A DNA stretch of 64,000 nucleotides from Saccopteryx bilineata (lineage: Eukaryota > Chordata > Mammalia > Chiroptera > Emballonuridae). The translations under genes were made by a program, and so were the position numbers. The notes under the pieces are model-generated. The model did no database searches. It saw nothing but the letters and a program-made list of their open reading frames with translations, and was not told the DNA's origin. Shown piece by piece: positions 24,201 through 33,499 of this stretch (positions are counted from its first letter, which is position 1; each line of letters opens with the position of its first letter). The stretch covers positions 206,386,347-206,450,346 of the forward strand of contig NC_089495.1 in NCBI RefSeq assembly GCF_036850765.1. Reading direction: 5' to 3'.

Positions 24201-27200
24201 TGCGGCTCAGAGACATCCGCAACCCAACGAACCCGGCTGGACTAAAGAGACGCTGCTTACCACGGAGGTACTGGTCCAGGCTGACGGTGTCCCGGAAGAT
24301 CGGTACCGACCTGTGCTGGACGTAGCAGAGGACGTGGGAGAACACGTCGTCCCCCTGCAGAGGGACGAGCGCTCGGCTGGTCACGTTGTAGGCGTCCCCA
24401 CTGAGGCGGACGCTGGTCTGGGGACCAGGCAGCACGAGGTTGTTTTTAAGCCAGGTCACCTTGACCTGCTGGGAGGGGATTCCGGAGGACGTGTAGGTCA
24501 GCTCGATGCTGGTGCCCGGCTCGGGCCGCTGCGGGGGGCCTTGCGGGGCGTGAGGGCTGCTGCTGCTCCTGCCTGCGGGGAGACACCGTCTGTGAGCCGC
24601 CAGGGGCACAGAGGGGCCCGGATCCAGAGAGAAGGAATCCCCGGTGTCTCTGTCGAGAAGCTTCGACGCCTTCTTGTCCAGAGGGCTTAAAGGCTACATT
24701 CTAAAAGTTGCTCATTTCTGAAGCTGATGTCAGAAGCCAGGCGATGAAACTATGGGACCCCAGCAGTGTGTAAGAAGGCCAACTGCCACCCGCATCTCCC
24801 AGCCACGCTCTATGTCATAAGACCCTGCTGATGGGCTCTGCCTAACTCACCAAGTTCTCCCCAAAACCACAGGAGGGGGGATCTATGACTCTCCCCATTT
24901 CACAGATGAGGAAATTGAGGCCCCAACAGGCGAGGTAATGTGCCCGGGGCCCACAGCTAGTCAGGGGCAGAGCCACTGCCTGCAGGGTCTGTGCCATGAC
25001 CACGGCTTGGCTCTGCCCTTGGTCCCTGGGAGGAGAAGGGCACCTTACTGTTAAGGCCAGCTCCCGTGAAAGCAGGAGGCACAGAGAAGAGGCTAGGAAC
25101 ACAGGCTTTGGGGTCACACTCAACCCTGCTTGGCATTCCCGGGTCCTCTACTGGGTGAGCCCTGAGCGACTCAACTCCCTAAGCCTCAGTTTTCTCATCT
25201 GCAAAATGGGGGATGAGTCTTCATTTTCAGAGCTAATGGGTAAATTAACTAGTGTAGAATGTGTGGCATGTATTAATCACTCTAGAAGTGGCCTATCATC
25301 ACATATTAACAATAACTTAACTATCTTCCTACGTTTAGCCCAGCTCTGGGCTGGGTACCACGGAGATGGCCACCTTCAAACACAGGAGCGAGTGTTTGCT
25401 GCAAGGGCTGAGAGTCCCACCTTGGAGGAGAAGTATAAACAGGCAAACCCCAGCCAGGGCTTTGCAGGCGGCCCCACCGGTTAAGAGGCGGTCGTGGCCT
25501 GACCTGTGGTGGCGCAGTGGATAAAGCGTCGACCTGGAAATGCTGAGGTCGCCGGTTCGAAACCCTGGGCTTGCCTGGTCAAGGCACATATGGGAGTTGA
25601 TGCTTCCAGGTCCTCCCCCCTGTCTCTCTCTCCTCTCTCTAAAAATGAATAAACTAAAAAAAAAAAAAAAAATTAAAAAAAAAAATGAAAAAAAAAAAAA
25701 AAGAGGCGGTCGTGAGAACTGAATGACGTGGGCAGATCTGACCATTCGGAAAGAAATATCAGAGATAGAGTAGTTAAGGTTGATTTGAGAGGAGACTTGA
25801 GGTCACTAGGATTTGTGTTTTCAGGCAGGATGAGAGAGATAAATGCAGAAAAGCACACGGGAATCTGGGAAGAGACAGCTCTGCCTTGTCATTTCAGCCC
25901 TGAGATCCCTGAGCCTGGCTCTGTCTGCTACCTTTCCAGGCTGTCTTGTCACATTAAAGCATGTGGGGACACCTAGTGCACAGCGCGTGTTCTGCAGGGG
26001 CCAGCCCAGCGCGAACAGAGGCACAGGGCCCGGAGTGTAGGAGGCAGGGGATGCTGAAGAAGGCTTTTCTAGGCTAATTTTTTTTTTTTGGGGGGGGGAG
26101 TTGTAGCTACAAGGGTACATGAACACCAAATGCCAGGACAGAAAATTGCTCGTCCCTTCTCCAGACCGCAGGGCGCTTCCGACCGCTGCACGGGGGAGAG
26201 GAAGACCAAAGTGATGTTCTCAGGGGCTGGACCTTGCTGCAGTGGCCCCAGACACGCAGCGTGCAGGCGAAGGAGAAACATAAGACAACGTGTGTGTGTC
26301 GGGGGGGGGGGGGGGGGGGGGGGGGAGATATCTCAGAGTGAGTCGATACAGAAGTGAGTTAATAAAGAAATCCTGCAACTTGCTTCTGATCGAAAACGAC
26401 CGGTTTGTAGTTTTTCACAGATCTGTATAACCCTCCGGGGGAACTTTTTTCTTATTTCTGTCGGACGGCAAAAACTAGGGCATGTAGATAGGGAATGGTG
26501 AAGGGGGCCATTCCCTCTGAGAATCTTTAATTCTGTCAGGGAGAGGGGGGGTTGCAGGGTCAAAGCCCCTGGTGAGCCTGCATCCCGCATCCTGTCCACT
26601 CCTCTGTCTTGGCGGGGCTATGACAGGTGCACACAGGCGCTGACGTTCACACTTCCTGGAGGGAGCTGTCCCTCCTCCCCCCCACCATCCCTGTGGTTCT
26701 AGAGAGCTGTCAGTTTCCAGACCTGGCCAATCATAATCCTCCCTTCTCTCCACTCGCCCACCCCCTCCCGCTCATCTATCATTCTCGCAATCTGGTCCAG
26801 GGTGGACCAAGAAAGCCACCGGCAGCTCTGGGTCCCAACTGCTAGCGGGCAGCTCCCCCTCGTGGAGAAAGTCATCGGCGGACACAAAGCCGGGGACAGT
26901 TAAGGTGGAGAAGCCGGGTTAGGATGGGATGGGGGCAGAAGAAGGGGGATGAGCGGAAAAAGGAGAAGGGAGGAAGTGGGGGAGGTAGAGGAAGAGGAGG
27001 AGGAAGAGAATGAATCGAGAGGAGGAAAAAAGAGGCGGAGAAAGGAGAAAGGGAACTGAGTTGTGGAGAGAATGAGAATCTTGCACCTGCAGCCACACTG
27101 TCTGGGCTGACATTCAAATGGACTTCCAGAAACTTCCACCTGAACCAGGCTCGATTATAAGCCTTCTTCGCAGAGACTTGGGTGCTCAGCAGTCAAATCT

Positions 27201-28215
27201 CTGCTATCCCCTGCAGTCAAGTGTTAAAGCAGAGAGCGTTCTACCTGAAGGGTGGGTGGCGTTGGGGAGAGAAAGTTCCATTCCTTCTCTCTGGTGAGGG
27301 TGTGGAAGACGGAGGGAAGAAGGGAATGTAGGGGTCAATGCCTGAGAGTCTTGTCACCAACCCAGAGTGTCCCTGACCTACTTCTGTCTACACCCCAGGG
27401 CAGATGGCCCGTGCTTTCACACCTGACCCTCTCTGGGGGTCTGGGCGGCAGGCTACACCCACCTTTCCCCAACCGTCTGTGGGCCTGAGCCCGCAGGGTG
27501 ACGTTGGCCCGGACTGGGGGCTGGTCGTCCTGGACCACCCAGCAGGCAAACTCGCTCCCCTCCAGCGTGGCCTCTGCCTGCCACGTGTGCTCCAGAGAGT
27601 AGGTCCCGTCCGGGTTCCTCGTGACCTGCGGGGCCAGCACGGTCAGGACCTTGTGCCTGTCCTCCATCCAGGTGAGCTGCAGGTGGGAGGGATAGAAACG
27701 GCTCGCGTGGCAAGTGAGGTTCACTCTCTGATGGGGGGTGTATGCTTCAGAGGGCTCCGTGGTGACCTTCACAGTGGGGACAACTAGACAGAGGAACGGA
27801 GAGAAACATCTGTTGAAATTACACCTGCGTGCCTGCCCTGTATGTTTCTCTCCCCTCGGGACAAGCCACAGAGAAGACCCCTCACTCTTTCATCAGTTAC
27901 CTTTTTTTTTTTCTTTAAGAAATATATATATTTTTTCCCTGTATGCTTAATGTAAGGCAAATGGAGCCAAATGTTAGTAGTCATTAAGTAGGGGTAGGGG
28001 GACATGGAGGTCTGGGATATTATTTTCTGTATGTTTGAAATGTTTCATATCATGAAATATAATTTTAAGAATTACTAAGGCCCTGGCCGGTTGGCTTAGC
28101 AGTAGAGCATCAGCCCAGCATGTGGAAGTCCCTAGTTTGATTCCCGGTCAGGGCACACAGGAGAAACGACCATCTGCTTCTCCACCCTTTCCCCTCCCCC
28201 TTCTCTCTCCCTCCT

Positions 28216-28252
<37 letters not shown>

Positions 28253-29372
28253 TCCCCTCCTGCAGCCATGGCTCAAATGGTTTGAACAAGTTGGTCCTAG
28301 GCACTGAGGATGGGTCCATGGCCTTGCTTCAGGCACTGAAATAGCTTGGTTGCTGAGCAACGGAGCAGTGGCCCCAGATGGGCAGGGCATCACTCTGTAG
28401 GGGCCTTGCTGGGTAGATCCAGGTCAGTCAGGGTGCATGTGGGAGTCTATCTCTCGGCCTCCCTGCCTTCCCACTTCTCACTTAATTAAAAAAAAAAAAA
28501 AAAAGAATTACTAAACATAATGCTCATGAGGATAAGGACTCAATTTTAGTCACTGCTATATCCTTGGCACTTAGAACAGAGCCTGGCCCACAGTTGCTAT
28601 TCATGTGTCGAATGAATAATAAACATTTAGAATGAGTAAATAATAACAATGACAGTAATAGGATAGGTTAGAAATGGAACGTTGGGCCAGATAATAATAA
28701 TATCAAACTCTCATAAGCAGCTTACTGTGTGGCAGGCACTGTTCTAGGTGCTTTATAAGGAATAAGTCATTTCATCCTGACATGAAACCTGTGAGATTGG
28801 TCTTCATTTTATTCCCGCTTGAAGAGGAAATGGAGACACAAAGAGGCCAAGTAACTTACTCAACATCACGCAAGCGGTAACGCAGCGCAGAGGGTTAAAC
28901 CCAGAGGGTCAGCCTCTGGAAGCCGTGCCTTTGACGGCAAGACTGCGTGACCAGCCCCGGCACTGAGGAGGTTCAGTTTCTCGTGGGTGACATGGGGCTT
29001 TGAGGGGAAGACTGCCCGAGGAGACGATGTCCCCCGCCCCGCTGCTCGCTCACCTCGGAGCGCTTGGGAGAGGTTCATGGTCCTACGCAGGGGCTCTGCC
29101 AGGTCCCCGTGGCTGACTTCACAGGTGATCTTCGATGAGACATCTTGGCGCACCAGCGTCACCCACACCTTACTGGTGATGGAGTAATTGCCTTTGCCAT
29201 CAGTCACTGGGCGCTGAGAGGAGGCGGGGAGCTCGTCTCTGTCCTTCATCCAGGTGACACTGAAGTCCGAGGAGCTGAAGGGGCCAGCGGTGCAGTTGAA
29301 AGGCACCGAATTTCCAGGGGCTGTCCTCTGAGCGGGGCCCGTCAGCGTCATCAAGGGCTGCCCAGCTACGGC

Positions 29373-29421
<49 letters not shown>

Positions 29422-30460
29422 GTCTGCCCACTGAGAGCCGGCCGCACCCGGCACCCCGCCGCCTGCCAGAGGCGCCTGTGTCGCCAGACCCTGGGGACCT
29501 ACTGTGCGCCCTGTCTGGTTCCAGCCTCGGGGGGTCGTATGCACGGATGATACCAAGTAAACCAGCAAATGTATCATTGCTGCTGGGGCGCAATGGCATC
29601 AGGGAAGCCCGAGGAGTACAGCAATAGAAAATGCTGGGAGGAATTATTCCAGCAGGGTGGTGGGAGGACTCCCCGGGGGAGGTGACACCTTGTGCTGAAA
29701 CTGAAGAATGAGGAGGAGCCCACCGTGAGAAGGGGCAGGGGAAGAACCTTCCCCCTCAGTGACCCTAATGACAATTGTCCCCCCTCATCCGCACACAGCA
29801 CCCTGCGGTTCATTAAATACTGCCGGGTGTGTGTTTGCTCACTGCACGCACACCCCAGCTGAGGGATGCTGCTATGGTGGTCCCCGCTCTCCAGAGGAAG
29901 AAACAGAGGCTCAGAGAGGTTTGGTGACTCACTCAAGATCACACAGCCTATCATCGGCTGAGGAGGGATGTTAAAGCTGGTCTGTCTGACTATAGGCTCA
30001 GCATTCTTCCCAGAATGCCAGAGAGGCCTCATCACGCAGGGGTTCCTCTCTCCCTCTGTCTTTCCCACCCTCCCACCATCTCTGACCTACACCGGGGGCG
30101 ACCGAGACCTGGGGTGACCCAGATCAGAGCTGACGTCACAGAAACTGGGTGGGAGGTGGGCTCTTCTTTCCCCCTCTGCCCTCCCCCCCCAGCTCCTCAT
30201 CCTCATGTCACACCACCCTCTTCCTGACCCCTGACTCCGTCATCTGTTTCCCACAAGGTCCACAGCCCAGCCAGGTCATCTGCATCTCCGTCCCCCCTTC
30301 CCACCCCTGACAGCGCGAGGTGGGTGGGCTTGGTACCCCCGAGGGCCCCCCTGCCTGAGCTGAGGGTTCCTGTGGGCAGTGCTCAGAGCTCACCTGTGAG
30401 GCCCAGCAGCAGGGCAGTGGGCAGGAGGGGGCCCAGGGCCCGCCCCAGTGTGAGAGACAT
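18160..30460 (-). CDS. Gene B: predicted V-less SIRP-family receptor with four C1-set domains (6 exons)
   Basis: Assembled from exons 30394-30460 (signal), 29054-29371, 27463-27783, 24261-24572 and 19819-20133 (four C1-set Ig domains) and 18160-18266 (transmembrane plus stop). All internal coding junctions are phase 1 with GT/AG sites and every exon is open, so the joined product is about 478 residues: signal peptide, four C1-type domains alternating D2-like and D3-like, a membrane helix with lysine and a six-residue tail. No V-set exon is visible between 30394 and 29371 or elsewhere in the locus. Human SIRPA, SIRPB1 and SIRPG carry V-C1-C1 and SIRPB2 two V domains, so this layout is unlike those I know. 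The lysine suggests DAP12 pairing; without a V domain CD47-type binding is unlikely. Alternatives are a V exon lost in a non-functional locus, or two old genes joined by splicing. Confidence 0.6.
18819..19245 (+). mobile_element. tRNA-derived bat SINE, ~420-bp type, young intact copy
   Basis: Head GGCCCTGGCAGGTTGGCTCA, intact box A (TGGCTCAGCGGTAGAGCG) and box B (GGGTTCGATTCCC), body with GGTGGATCCCGGTCGGGCGC and A-rich tail. Target duplication AAAAACCCTCACAA on both sides (18801-18814 and 19247-19260). In the last intron of gene B. Confidence 0.95.
19819..20133 (-). CDS. Gene B exon 5: fourth C1-set (D3-like) Ig domain
   Basis: A 315-bp exon (105 codons, phase 1 to 1) with acceptor CCCTGCAG before 20133 and donor GTAAGC after 19819. 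It encodes [48 protein letters not shown] and [15 protein letters not shown], ending in TYKTIGSPG before the membrane exon. Two extra cysteines flank the central strands (PQCVHL and ENCNMF). It is the intact paralog of the dead exon at 4215-4525. A GGAT-type tandem array starts about 200 bp upstream of its acceptor. Confidence 0.88.
20310..20745. repeat. GGATG/GCATGGATGG-type tandem array in gene B intron
   Basis: Runs of GGAT, GCAT and higher-order 32- to 40-bp units (GCATGGATGGAGGGATGCAC). Encodes spurious MHPCIPPSMHPC-like frames on the minus strand. Lies between C1 exons 4 and 5. Confidence 0.95.
20750..23780. other. Gene B intron 4, no coding sequence recognised
   Basis: Mostly unique-looking intron. 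A small CpG cluster lies at 21.83-22.02 kb and a GC-rich stretch at 22.58-22.98 kb. MIR-like text (GGCAGAGATGGGAGGCAGAG, CTCAGTTTCCTTCTATAAA) lies at 23.2-23.4 kb. Confidence 0.45.
23800..23845. repeat. (ATCT)n microsatellite
   Basis: About ten tetranucleotide units with two interruptions. Confidence 0.92.
24261..24572 (-). CDS. Gene B exon 4: third C1-set (D2-like) Ig domain, first cysteine replaced
   Basis: A 312-bp exon (104 codons, phase 1 to 1) with acceptor CCCCGCAG before 24572 and donor GTAAGC after 24261. It reads GRSSSSPHAPQGPPQRPE, then SIELTYTSSG, VTWLKNNLVLPG, NVTSRALVPL, FSHVLCYVQH and VSLDQYLRG. The usual first cysteine of the Ig fold is a tyrosine (TAC) here, while the second cysteine (VLCYV) remains, so the core disulphide cannot form normally. 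The frame is open over the whole exon, which argues for some constraint or recent change. Confidence 0.8.
24870..25260 (+). repeat. Two adjacent MIR-like elements
   Basis: CCATTTCACAGATGAGGAAA with CCACAGCTAGTCAGGG, then AGCCTCAGTTTTCTCATCTG with AAATGGGGGATGA, are MIR core signatures (the first on the opposite strand). Confidence 0.7.
25497..25700 (+). mobile_element. tRNA-derived bat SINE, ~210-bp type
   Basis: Head GACCTGTGGTGGCGCAGTGG, box B GCCGGTTCGAAACCC, CT-rich then A-rich end; perfect target duplication AAGAGGCGGTCGTG (25483-25496 and 25701-25714). In gene B intron 3. Confidence 0.95.
26301..26325 (+). repeat. Poly-G run of 25
   Basis: Uninterrupted G after GTGTGTGTGTC; length is probably unstable and assembly-sensitive. 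Confidence 0.9.
26925..27060. repeat. Purine-rich (GGA/GAA) tract
   Basis: Over 130 bp with almost only purines on the plus strand, e.g. GGAGGAGGAAGAGAATGA. In gene B intron 3. Confidence 0.8.
27463..27783 (-). CDS. Gene B exon 3: second C1-set (D3-like) Ig domain
   Basis: A 321-bp exon (107 codons, phase 1 to 1) with acceptor TGTCTAG before 27783 and donor GTGGGT after 27463. It encodes VVPTVKVTTEPSEAY, first cysteine in VNLTCHASRFYP, LQLTWMEDRHK, DGTYSLEHTW and second cysteine in FACWVVQDDQPP. The FYP and LTW motifs are those of SIRP D3 and of C1 domains in general. Both disulphide cysteines and the tryptophan are intact. Confidence 0.88.
28079..28502 (+). mobile_element. tRNA-derived bat SINE, ~420-bp type
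   Basis: Head GGCCCTGGCCGGTTGGCTTA, (CT)n middle and A-tail; perfect duplication AAGAATTACTAA at 28067-28078 and 28503-28514. In gene B intron 2. Confidence 0.95.
28520..28880 (+). repeat. L2/MIR-like fragments
   Basis: TCACTGCTATATCCTTGGCAC, AGAGCCTGGCCCACAG (old LINE/MIR end) followed by GGCAGGCACTGTTCTAGGTG and CAAGTAACTTACTCAACATC (MIR). Confidence 0.65.
29054..29371 (-). CDS. Gene B exon 2: first C1-set (D2-like) Ig domain
   Basis: A 318-bp exon (106 codons) with donor GTGAGC after 29054. It encodes GQPLMTLTGPAQRTAPGN, first cysteine in VPFNCTAGPFS, VTWMKDRDEL, YSITSKVWVTL, second cysteine in KITCEVSHGDL and NLSQALRG, a divergent relative of the SIRP D2 domain. Two acceptors six bases apart (TCGTAG before 29371 and CCGTAG before 29365) both keep frame and differ by two residues. 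The polypyrimidine tract is a (CT)n microsatellite. The alternative start is 29365. Confidence 0.85.
29377..29416. repeat. (GA)n microsatellite forming a splice-acceptor polypyrimidine tract
   Basis: Reads (CT)n on the minus strand and ends immediately before the TCGTAG/CCGTAG acceptors of gene B exon 2. Confidence 0.9.
29800..30010 (-). repeat. MIR-like element in gene B intron 1
   Basis: AGAAACAGAGGCTCAGAGAG and GACTCACTCAAGATCACACA are typical MIR text (plus-strand view of an antisense copy). Confidence 0.65.
30394..30460 (-). CDS. Gene B exon 1: start codon and signal peptide
   Basis: ATG at 30460-30458 opens MSLTLGRALGPLLPTALLLGLT, a signal peptide with basic start and leucine-rich core; the last residues LLLGLTG match the style of other SIRP leaders. 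The exon is 67 bp with donor GTGAGC and phase 1, the phase shared by all SIRP exons. Its intron runs about 1 kb to the first C1 exon and contains only a MIR-like repeat (29.8-30.0 kb), with no V domain. Confidence 0.75.
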
Positions 30461-30469
30461 GGCAGGAGC

Positions 30470-31330
30470 GCCCAGGGTCCCTGATCTATGCCCGGTGCCA
30501 ATCCCAGAGGCGGCTCTGCATGAGCCCAGGGATCACTGCCTGGTTTCCTGACAGCCAGGGCCAGGGCGGGCCCAGCACCCAGCACCCCCCGCCCCCCAGC
30601 CAGACACCCCCACTCCTGCCAGCCAGCGGCAGTGTGAGCCACAGTGAGAGAAGTGGTCACTGTGGTCCAGGCCGCCTTCCAAACCCCAAACCCTCAGGGC
30701 TGGGGTCTCCGGCTGGGGAGGGTCCTGCAGCCTGGGGCCTGGGTTCTGACTGTCCGCTACGCTCCGCCCGCCACAGCGGGAAGGCAATGGCTCCCCTCAC
30801 ACTGCGGCAGAGCTGCCTCGGAGACGGTGAACCTCCTCCACGCTGGAGACGTGATTAAAGGAAGGTCTGTTCTGGCTTCGACCCAGGGGTGTCTCTCGAG
30901 ACTACAGAGAGGACGGGACGTGGCTCGGGAAGGACTGGTGAAGTGAGCCTGGACGTACAGAACCAAATCACGCCCGCCCGCAGCACACACTCGGAAGCCC
31001 GCCTGCCCGGTCCCCCCTAAGTGCGCACAAGGTCGGCCAGGACTCGCCCTGGCGCCCAGAATCGCGACTGGGTTCTGAGTTGACGGAAGTCAAACGTTCA
31101 GCACAACCACCATTTCCCTGGCTTCTCCCTCTGTTTGCTCCTGACCCCCCGGCCCTGCCCCTCCCGGACCACCATACCCTCTGCTCTTCTCGGCTTCCCC
31201 GGCGCTGGCCCGACATGCACACCGACTGGTTTTTATTTGCTTTCCCACGAGAAATGATTGGCCAGGAGGACTGCTGTAACCAGCGCCCAGCACCATGCTG
31301 GGCACATGGCGGGTACTTGGTGTCGGGCAA
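30470..31330. other. GC-rich 5' flank of gene B
   Basis: Upstream of the gene B start; possible promoter region. No TATA box or recognised gene. Confidence 0.4.
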
Positions 31331-31339
31331 GTGAGTTTG

Positions 31340-32680
31340 TAAAATTTGTATTTTTTGAGTTTGCTCACTTTTAGTGTTAAAAAAAATGGCGCTGGGCGGC
31401 ACCAGGTGTGTGGTCTGTGAAACTGCAAATTACCTTCCTGCTTGGGAAGGGCCATTGTTATGCTCGTGTCTGCTGGAAGAGAGGTTTTCGAGCCAGAAAG
31501 TTTTGAGAGGAGAGAGCAGAAGGAGAAGGAGAGAGAAGCCACGTGGGCAGGGAGAGAGCGGAGAGCGCGCGCGGTGCCGGGGAAGAGGCCACGCGGGCAG
31601 GGAGAGAGCGGAGAGCGCGCGGGGTGCCGAGGAAGAGGCCACGCGGGCAGGGAGAGCGTGGAGAGCGCGCGGGGTGCCGAGGAAGAGGCCACACGGGCAG
31701 GGAGAGAGCGGAGAGCGAGCGGGGTGCCGAGGAAGAGGCCACGCGGGCAGGGAGAGCGTGGAGAGCGCGCGGGGTGCCGAGGAAGAGGCCACGCGGGCAG
31801 GGAGAGAGCGGAGAGCGAGCGGGGTGCCGAGGAAGAGGCCACGCGGGCAGGGAGAGAGCGGAGAGCGTGTGGGGTGCCGGGGAAGAGGCCACGCGGGCAG
31901 GGAGAGAGCGGAGAGCGAGCGGGGTGCCGAGGAAGAGGCCACGCGGGCAGGGAGAGAGCGGAGAGCGCGCGGGGTGCCGAGGAAGAGGCCACGCGGGCAG
32001 GGAGAGAGCGGAGAGCGTGTGGGGTGCCGAGGAAGAGGCCACGCGGGCAGAGAGCGCGCGGGGTGCCGAGGAAGAGGCCACGCGGGCAGGGAGAGAGCGG
32101 AGAGCGCGCGGGGTGCCGAGGAAGAGGCCACGCGGGCAGGGAGAGAGCAGAGAGCGCGCGGGGTGCCGAGGAAGAGGCCACGCGGGCAGGGTGAGAGCGG
32201 AGAGCGCGCGGGGTGCCGGGGAAGAGACCACGCGGGTAGGGAGAGAGCGGAAAGCGCGTGGGGTGCCGAGGAAGAGGCCACGCGGGCAGGGAGAGAGCGG
32301 AGAGCGCGCGGGGTGCCGAGGAAGAGGCCACGTGGGCAGGGAGAGAGAAGGGGTGCAGATGGGGAACCAGAGCTGAGGGGCTTTGGGAGCCCTGCGGAGA
32401 CTGGGGGGCCTTGGATTCTAGGAGGAACCGGAGAAGGTTCTCCTGGTTGTGGACCCGGAGAATGTGTCAGGGCCTTGTGAGCTCTGAGTGAAGAGGGAAG
32501 TGTTTTCCCGGAGGGTGTTTGCTCGTTGGCGGGTGTGAGACTTGCAGAAAGAAATGGCCACCACGTTGTGACTACACCGTTTCTTTACCATCGGCCGGAA
32601 TCCAATGGCAGCCTGCGTGTGAATGGCCGTGACGGCGGTGACTCCTGGCCCTACACTCAGTCATCATGAATGACCCTTTG
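31340..32680 (+). mobile_element. Possible LTR-like repeat containing a minisatellite
   Basis: Unique-looking flanks on both sides of the 50-bp array (GGTGTGTGGTCTGTGAAACT before; GAGAATGTGTCAGGGCCTTG after) look like one interspersed unit, perhaps a retroviral LTR, because of the composition and organisation. I could not find matching termini or a target duplication. Low confidence. Confidence 0.3.
31536..32345. repeat. 50-bp GC-rich minisatellite, about 16 copies
   Basis: Unit contains GGAAGAGGCCACGCGGGCAG then GGAGAGAGCGGAGAGCGCGC and GGGGTGCCGA. Copies start every 50 bp from 31581 to 32031, one copy is 12 bp shorter (32041-32069), then the 50-bp period resumes to about 32319. Variation is limited to a few sites (GCGCGC, GAGC, GTGT; AGCGTG). 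Confidence 0.97.
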
Positions 32681-33225
32681 GGGCCAGGTGTGTGCTCAGC
32701 ACCCCCCACCCCCTGCCCCCAGCCATGCCGGCTGCCCCGTGCTCTGCACACTCGGCTGACTGTGGGGGCAGAGGGGAGAGTGCTCAGCCTGAGGGAGACG
32801 GTGAGGGGGTCTCTCCCCCCACCAGCCCCTCGCTACCTCAGCCAAGCAAGGCACCCCACGAACATGAGCCCTAGATAGAGACTGGGGGGGGGGCTGCAGG
32901 AATGGGAGGTCGGCTTCCCCTCCGAGTGCCTCCTGAGGCAGGGAGTGGACTTGCCCTGGGCAGGAGAAGGAGGAACTGAAAGGAGCCGGCCGGGTGGAGA
33001 GGCGGGGTGGCTGGGGAACAGCCGGAACTTCCCCCACTCGGAACTGCAGGGGCCGAGGTGCCCAGAGAGCCCCCCATGGAGGAGCCCAGCCAAGCTTAGA
33101 GCATCCTGTGCGCAGGGCAGCCCACTTCAGAGCCCCCAAAGCCGCAGACTGCTGTGTGGACTCCAGGGACCGGAGCTAGGGAGCTGGGTCAGATCACGCA
33201 CGGGACAGCTGTGGCGAGGGCGCCC

Positions 33226-33460
33226 CTCCACACACACGCACACACACGGGACAGAGACGCACACGTGAGACACACATGCACATGCGCGCGCACACACACA
33301 CACGGGACAGAGACGCACACACGGGACAGAGACGCACACGTGAGACACACATGTACACGCGCACACACGGGACAGAGACGCACACGTGAGACACACATGT
33401 ACACACACACGGGACAGAGACGCACACGTGAGACACACATGTACATGCACACAGGGACCC
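33226..33460. repeat. CA-rich tandem array, ~45-bp complex unit
   Basis: Repeats of GGGACAGAGACGCACACGTG with ACACACATGTACA, five or six imperfect units. Confidence 0.9.
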
Positions 33461-33499
33461 TCCTCCCCAGAGGATCCACACCTGGGATCCAATTTGGAG

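Noticed and set aside
29375..30390. Search for a missing V-set exon of gene B
   Set aside because: No YYC-type or VIQP-type motif on the minus strand in this interval; only a MIR-like repeat and GC-rich intron.
31090..32480. Long open frames of 250-413 codons on both strands
   Set aside because: They lie in a 50-bp tandem repeat without stops, are open in several frames at once and show no domain; treated as repeat artefact.
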